A stretch of DNA of 6,199 nt from an uncultured Collinsella sp. (GTDB lineage Bacteria; Actinomycetota; Coriobacteriia; Coriobacteriales; Coriobacteriaceae): contig CABQXG010000089.1 of assembly GCA_902468045.1 (NCBI GenBank), positions 1 to 6,199 of the forward strand, given 5' to 3'. A model generated the notes under the pieces. That model ran no database searches and had not been told where the DNA came from. It saw only the letters and a program-made list of their open reading frames with translations. The stretch's first letter is position 1, and the number at the start of each line of letters is the position of its first letter. Below are positions 4,608 to 6,199 of the stretch, in pieces. The position numbers and the translations under genes are program-made.

Positions 4608-6199
4608 CTAGAACGTTCCGCCGCCGCCTCCGCCGACGCCGCCACCACCGCCGCCAGAGAAGCCGCCGCCTCCGCCGCCGCCCGAGCTGTCGGAGCTCGA
4701 CGCCAGCTCACGGATACTCTCGTGATACACGTCATCGAACGAATCGAGCGGAGACTCGATACCGTAATGATGGTAGTACCACCAGTAGCAGGGGTAATTG
4801 TCGTAGAAGCCGTCGGCCTCGCGCACCTCGGGAGGAACAGCCTCGGCAAGCTGACGCAGGACTTCCTTCGAAACGCCCAGCGCCACGCCCATCACCAGCA
4901 GCTTGTTCCACAGCACCAGATCGCCCGGGACGGCTTCCTTTAGACGAGTGAAGTCCTCGAGCCAATGCTTAAGTGCCTTGCAGCGAGCCGCCACCTCGGC
5001 GCCCTCCGGCGTAAAGCGGCGGAACGTAAGGCCCACGCCGATACCCACCAGCACAATCGGCACCGAGATAACCGCGGCGGTAATGTTCGCCTGTGCGCCA
5101 TCGGTAAAGAAGATGGATCCCACGGGAACAAAGGCAATCAGGATACCAAGGACCAGGCCAAACACCATTGCGACAATGCCGTCCGAGGCAACGTACTCGC
5201 TATCGGCCAGCTTGCCCTTAACGGTGTTCTGATAGTCCTCGAGCTTGTCGCCCACGGGCGTAGCGTGCTGTTTGACGTAGTGCTGCAGCTCGTCAAACGT
5301 GCGCGAGCGATCGCCGTTCTCGTCAGGCTTAGCACCGGCAAAGAAGACCTTGAGCACCATGCGGTCAATGCCCTTGGCCGACTTCCAGCCCGCATCGCTC
5401 ACCGTCACACGATACGTCTGCTCTTCTTTTTCACGCCCCAACAGACCCTTCTTGGCCTTGGTCGCGGTCGCCTGCTCCAGCTTAATCACACGGTCGTCAG
5501 TGAGCTTCATGAGCGTGGCGATATATGCCTGATCGGGCACCTCGTTCCAACTCATGAGGGCCGAAAGCACGGCGGGATGGTCGGCCGAGGGCACGTCGCG
5601 GAAATATTCGTCCTGGAAAAGCGGCTTGGGCTTGCGGCGGCGCAGCTTGAGCACAACGATTATGCCGGTAAAGACCACCGCTGCGACAACACTTAGCACG
5701 GCAAGCGCATTGGCAATCATGCGAGCATGAGCGCGGCGGGCGTTAGCTTCGTCAGCCCATTCTTTCTCTTCGCTCAGAATCGTTGACATGCGCTCTTCGC
5801 CCGAGGCGGTAAGCTGCGGCACCCAGTCGCTAGGGAAGGCGATGCGTGCCTCGGCGAATTCGCCCTGATGCACACAGGGAATGGTATAGGTGACCATGGG
5901 TTCGTCCGCATCGAGCGATACATCGCCCGTCAGCGGGCCGTGGCCCCATGCGCGGAAGTTATCGCCCCTGACGGCCGCCGTCCCGGCAGCGGCATTTGCG
6001 AAGCGCACTTCCATCTCGACATCGTCGGAATCCGCAGACCAGCCGTCGCCCACGAACTTCCAGTAGCGCTCGGCGGTATCGGCCCAGTTCATAACCGCAC
6101 CGGTCATGGTGTAGCTCACGTAATAGATCGCGCTGTCGCCGCTCTCGTGAGGGCTGAATACCTTAATCTTTACGCCGCTGTCGGACTGCTCAACCGTAT
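4608..6199 (-). CDS. DUF2207 domain membrane protein, N-terminus outside the window
   Basis: This is a predicted membrane protein of the DUF2207 (YciQ-like) family, whose biochemical role is not established. The frame stays open to the right edge beyond the GTG at 6119, and the extra 26 codons (including VKIKVFSPHE and AIYYVSYTMTG) are family-like, so the start lies past the window. The visible fragment is 529 residues. Residues 1 to about 150 are the extracytoplasmic DUF2207 part, with DTAERYWKFVGDGW (40-53). A first membrane helix at about 162-184 is followed by Arg/Lys (RRRKPKP). The cytoplasmic part has the conserved FQDEYFRDVPSADHPAVL and ATLMKLTDDRVIKLE. Two more helices lie at about 340-364 and 370-392. 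A WNKLLVMGVALGVSKEV segment, an aromatic cluster (YPCYWWYYHHYG, 468-479) and a Gly-rich tail (505-529) follow. This order, including the glycine tail ending in an aromatic residue, is typical of the family. The gene has its own terminator and is convergent with the GNAT gene. Confidence 0.93.
   Translation of the reverse strand, partial: TVEQSDSGVKIKVFSPHESGDSAIYYVSYTMTGAVMNWADTAERYWKFVGDGWSADSDDVEMEVRFANAAAGTAAVRGDNFRAWGHGPLTGDVSLDADEPMVTYTIPCVHQGEFAEARIAFPSDWVPQLTASGEERMSTILSEEKEWADEANARRAHARMIANALAVLSVVAAVVFTGIIVVLKLRRRKPKPLFQDEYFRDVPSADHPAVLSALMSWNEVPDQAYIATLMKLTDDRVIKLEQATATKAKKGLLGREKEEQTYRVTVSDAGWKSAKGIDRMVLKVFFAGAKPDENGDRSRTFDELQHYVKQHATPVGDKLEDYQNTVKGKLADSEYVASDGIVAMVFGLVLGILIAFVPVGSIFFTDGAQANITAAVISVPIVLVGIGVGLTFRRFTPEGAEVAARCKALKHWLEDFTRLKEAVPGDLVLWNKLLVMGVALGVSKEVLRQLAEAVPPEVREADGFYDNYPCYWWYYHHYGIESPLDSFDDVYHESIRELASSSDSSGGGGGGGFSGGGGGGVGGGGGGTF
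4611..4682 (-). repeat. Low-complexity glycine-codon tract at the end of the DUF2207 gene
   Basis: Twenty-four codons encode an almost pure glycine tail interrupted by FS, V and a final TF. On the plus strand it reads as runs of GCC/TCC/ACC-type triplets. Such tails are usual in DUF2207 proteins, so the tract is protein-driven, but triplet repeats like this can slip and vary in length between strains. Confidence 0.85.

Noticed and set aside
4616..4682. Runs of GCC/TCC triplets considered as a stand-alone microsatellite or CRISPR-like repeat.
   Set aside because: The pattern is explained by glycine codons in the tail of the DUF2207 protein, and there are no spacer-separated repeat units.
4551..4951. 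Plus-strand open frames opposite the glycine-rich end of the DUF2207 gene.
   Set aside because: Their Ala/Arg/Ser-rich translations are the complement of the glycine-codon tract, and one starts inside the terminator hairpin. They are shadows of the DUF2207 gene.
1..6199. A novel multi-gene defence, mobile or biosynthetic system.
   Set aside because: The genes are housekeeping or singletons, in alternating orientations with separate terminators. No transposase, integrase, nuclease, toxin-antitoxin pair, reverse transcriptase or CRISPR array can be seen.

Overview
The window looks like ordinary chromosome from a GC-rich actinobacterium of the class Coriobacteriia. A Collinsella-like gut commensal is my best guess. 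It rests on base composition, Shine-Dalgarno usage, and the combination of a PucR-type regulator, a stand-alone purH and a DUF2207 protein with a glycine-rich tail. This is inference from style and content; there is no rRNA or marker gene to prove it.

Layout, left to right. (1) 2-1108, plus strand: the last 368 codons of a PucR-family transcriptional regulator whose start lies before the window. (2) 1127-1837, minus strand (possibly starting at 1861): a 236-residue cytosolic protein of no family I can name, tail to tail with the regulator. (3) 1943-3550, minus strand: complete purH, the bifunctional enzyme for the last two steps of IMP synthesis. It is followed by a small hairpin and then a strong intrinsic terminator. 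(4) 3551-3827: a divergent intergenic region with an AT-rich patch and a perfect 9-bp tandem repeat. (5) 3828-4469, plus strand: a GNAT acetyltransferase. (6) 4470-4607: a convergent gap with a 27-bp-spaced imperfect direct repeat and a terminator for the gene to its right. (7) 4608-6199, minus strand: most of a DUF2207 membrane protein, running off the right edge.

The genes do not form a pathway together. purH stands outside any purine operon in this window, with its own ribosome binding site and terminator. The unknown gene behind it could be read by terminator read-through or from a weak promoter lying directly after the terminator. The GNAT enzyme, the DUF2207 protein and the regulator each appear to be separate units.

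I found no mobile element, CRISPR array, tRNA, rRNA or defence system, and no convincing new multi-gene system. The items most worth a second look are the unnamed protein downstream of purH, the packed terminator/promoter/start arrangement in front of it, the repeat-like intergenic sequence at 4485-4530, and the tandem repeat upstream of purH.
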